A stretch of DNA of 29,800 nucleotides from CAYRKT01 sp964425005 (lineage in GTDB: Bacteria; Synergistota; Synergistia; CAYRKT01), in contig CAYRKT010000015.1 in NCBI GenBank assembly GCA_964425005.1, positions 1 to 29,800 of the forward strand. The letters are read 5' to 3'. Below the pieces are notes generated by a model, which saw only the letters and a list, made by a program, of their open reading frames with translations, was not told the origin of the DNA and made no database searches. Shown here piece by piece: positions 29,453-29,800 of this stretch (the first letter of the stretch is position 1; every line of letters starts with the position of its first letter). The position numbers and the translations under genes were made by a program.

Positions 29453-29800
29453 GTGTTGCCGTATCTGTCTCTGGCCGTGGCCACGCTGGCGGTCTCGTCG
29501 GCCTCCATATTCGTTAGGTTCGCCTCGGAGGTGGACCCTCTGGCCATAGCCTTCTATCGGCTTTTCATCTCCAGCTTGGTCCTGGGGGCTTTGGCGCTCA
29601 GGGAGCGAGGTTCTTTGGGGAAGGTCGTCCCCCTCCTCCCGAAGGTGGCGCTGTCGGGGTTGTTCTTGGCCCTCCACTTCGCGACCTGGATAAGCTCTCT
29701 CTTTTACACCACCGTCTCCAGCAGCCTGCTCTTGGTGAACACCCACCCGATTTGGGTCTGTCTGCTGTCTCCCTTTCTGTTGGGCGAGGGGGTGGGTGGG
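29453..29800 (+). CDS. EamA/DMT-type transporter, N-terminal part (partial)
   Basis: The frame is open from GTG at 29453 to the window end (116 codons), with GGAGGTGG at 29439-29446 as binding site. The product starts MLPYLSLAVATLAVSSASIF and shows VRFASEVDPLAIAFYRLFIS, then SGLFLALHFATWISSLFYTT and SSSLLLVNTHPIWVCLLSPF, ending at a LGEG element. These are the early membrane segments of an EamA (drug/metabolite transporter) domain. Such proteins usually have ten segments in two repeats of EamA, so about two thirds is missing. Substrate is unknown. Confidence 0.85.
   Translation, partial: MLPYLSLAVATLAVSSASIFVRFASEVDPLAIAFYRLFISSLVLGALALRERGSLGKVVPLLPKVALSGLFLALHFATWISSLFYTTVSSSLLLVNTHPIWVCLLSPFLLGEGVGG

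Noticed and set aside
1..29800. CRISPR arrays, insertion sequences, prophage or defence genes
   Set aside because: I saw no regularly spaced repeats, transposase or integrase-like products, or atypical-composition islands; nearly all DNA is accounted for by housekeeping genes.

Overview
The window is one end of a large bacterial translation and secretion gene block followed by a housekeeping block. The G+C content is high, yet Arg is written mostly AGG and Ile very often ATA, and TTG is a frequent start codon. Together with the classical gene order, this suggests a high-GC, probably thermophilic bacterium. My best guess is the Synergistota (a Thermanaerovibrio-like organism). That placement is inference from codon style and gene order, not from a database comparison.

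Region 1 (1-12472) runs the end of tuf into S10-spc genes, all on the + strand and nearly gapless: rpsJ-rplC-rplD-rplW-rplB-rpsS-rplV-rpsC-rplP-rpmC-rpsQ-rplN-rplX-rplE-rpsN-rpsH-rplF-rplR-rpsE-rpmD-rplO-secY-adk-map-(KOW-domain gene)-infA. Region 2 (12473-18777) begins at a clear sigma70-type promoter after infA. It carries rpmJ-rpsM-rpsK-rpsD-rpoA-rplQ and then, with only 13 nt between, the ECF transporter energizing module ecfA1-ecfA2-ecfT and truA. Region 3 (18778-18964) is a self-contained transcription unit: promoter, tRNA-Met(CAT) and rho-independent terminator. Region 4 (18985-28111) is the run tilS-hpt-ftsH-thioesterase-uvrB-uvrA. Region 5 (28084-29800) holds a minus-strand DUF401 membrane protein whose 3' end overlaps uvrA tail-to-tail. 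A divergent intergenic region with two overlapping promoters follows, then the start of an EamA/DMT-type transporter cut by the window end.

Functionally, regions 1 and 2 supply most ribosomal proteins, the SecY channel, adenylate kinase, N-terminal Met removal, IF-1 and the RNA polymerase alpha subunit. The ECF module would energize vitamin or metal uptake with S-components encoded elsewhere. Region 4 combines tRNA modification, purine salvage, membrane proteolysis and nucleotide excision repair. Cysteine (Zn-binding) forms of S14, S4, L24, L36 and adenylate kinase are all present.

I see no CRISPR, insertion sequence, prophage, defence island or obviously undescribed multi-gene system. The observations most worth checking are the overlapping divergent promoters at 29384-29433, the convergent CDS overlap at 28084-28111, the FlK-like thioesterase with a changed catalytic position, the recurrent TTGA stop/start junctions, the (Lys-Ala-Gly)5 tail of L6, and the promoter that splits the ribosomal block before rpmJ.
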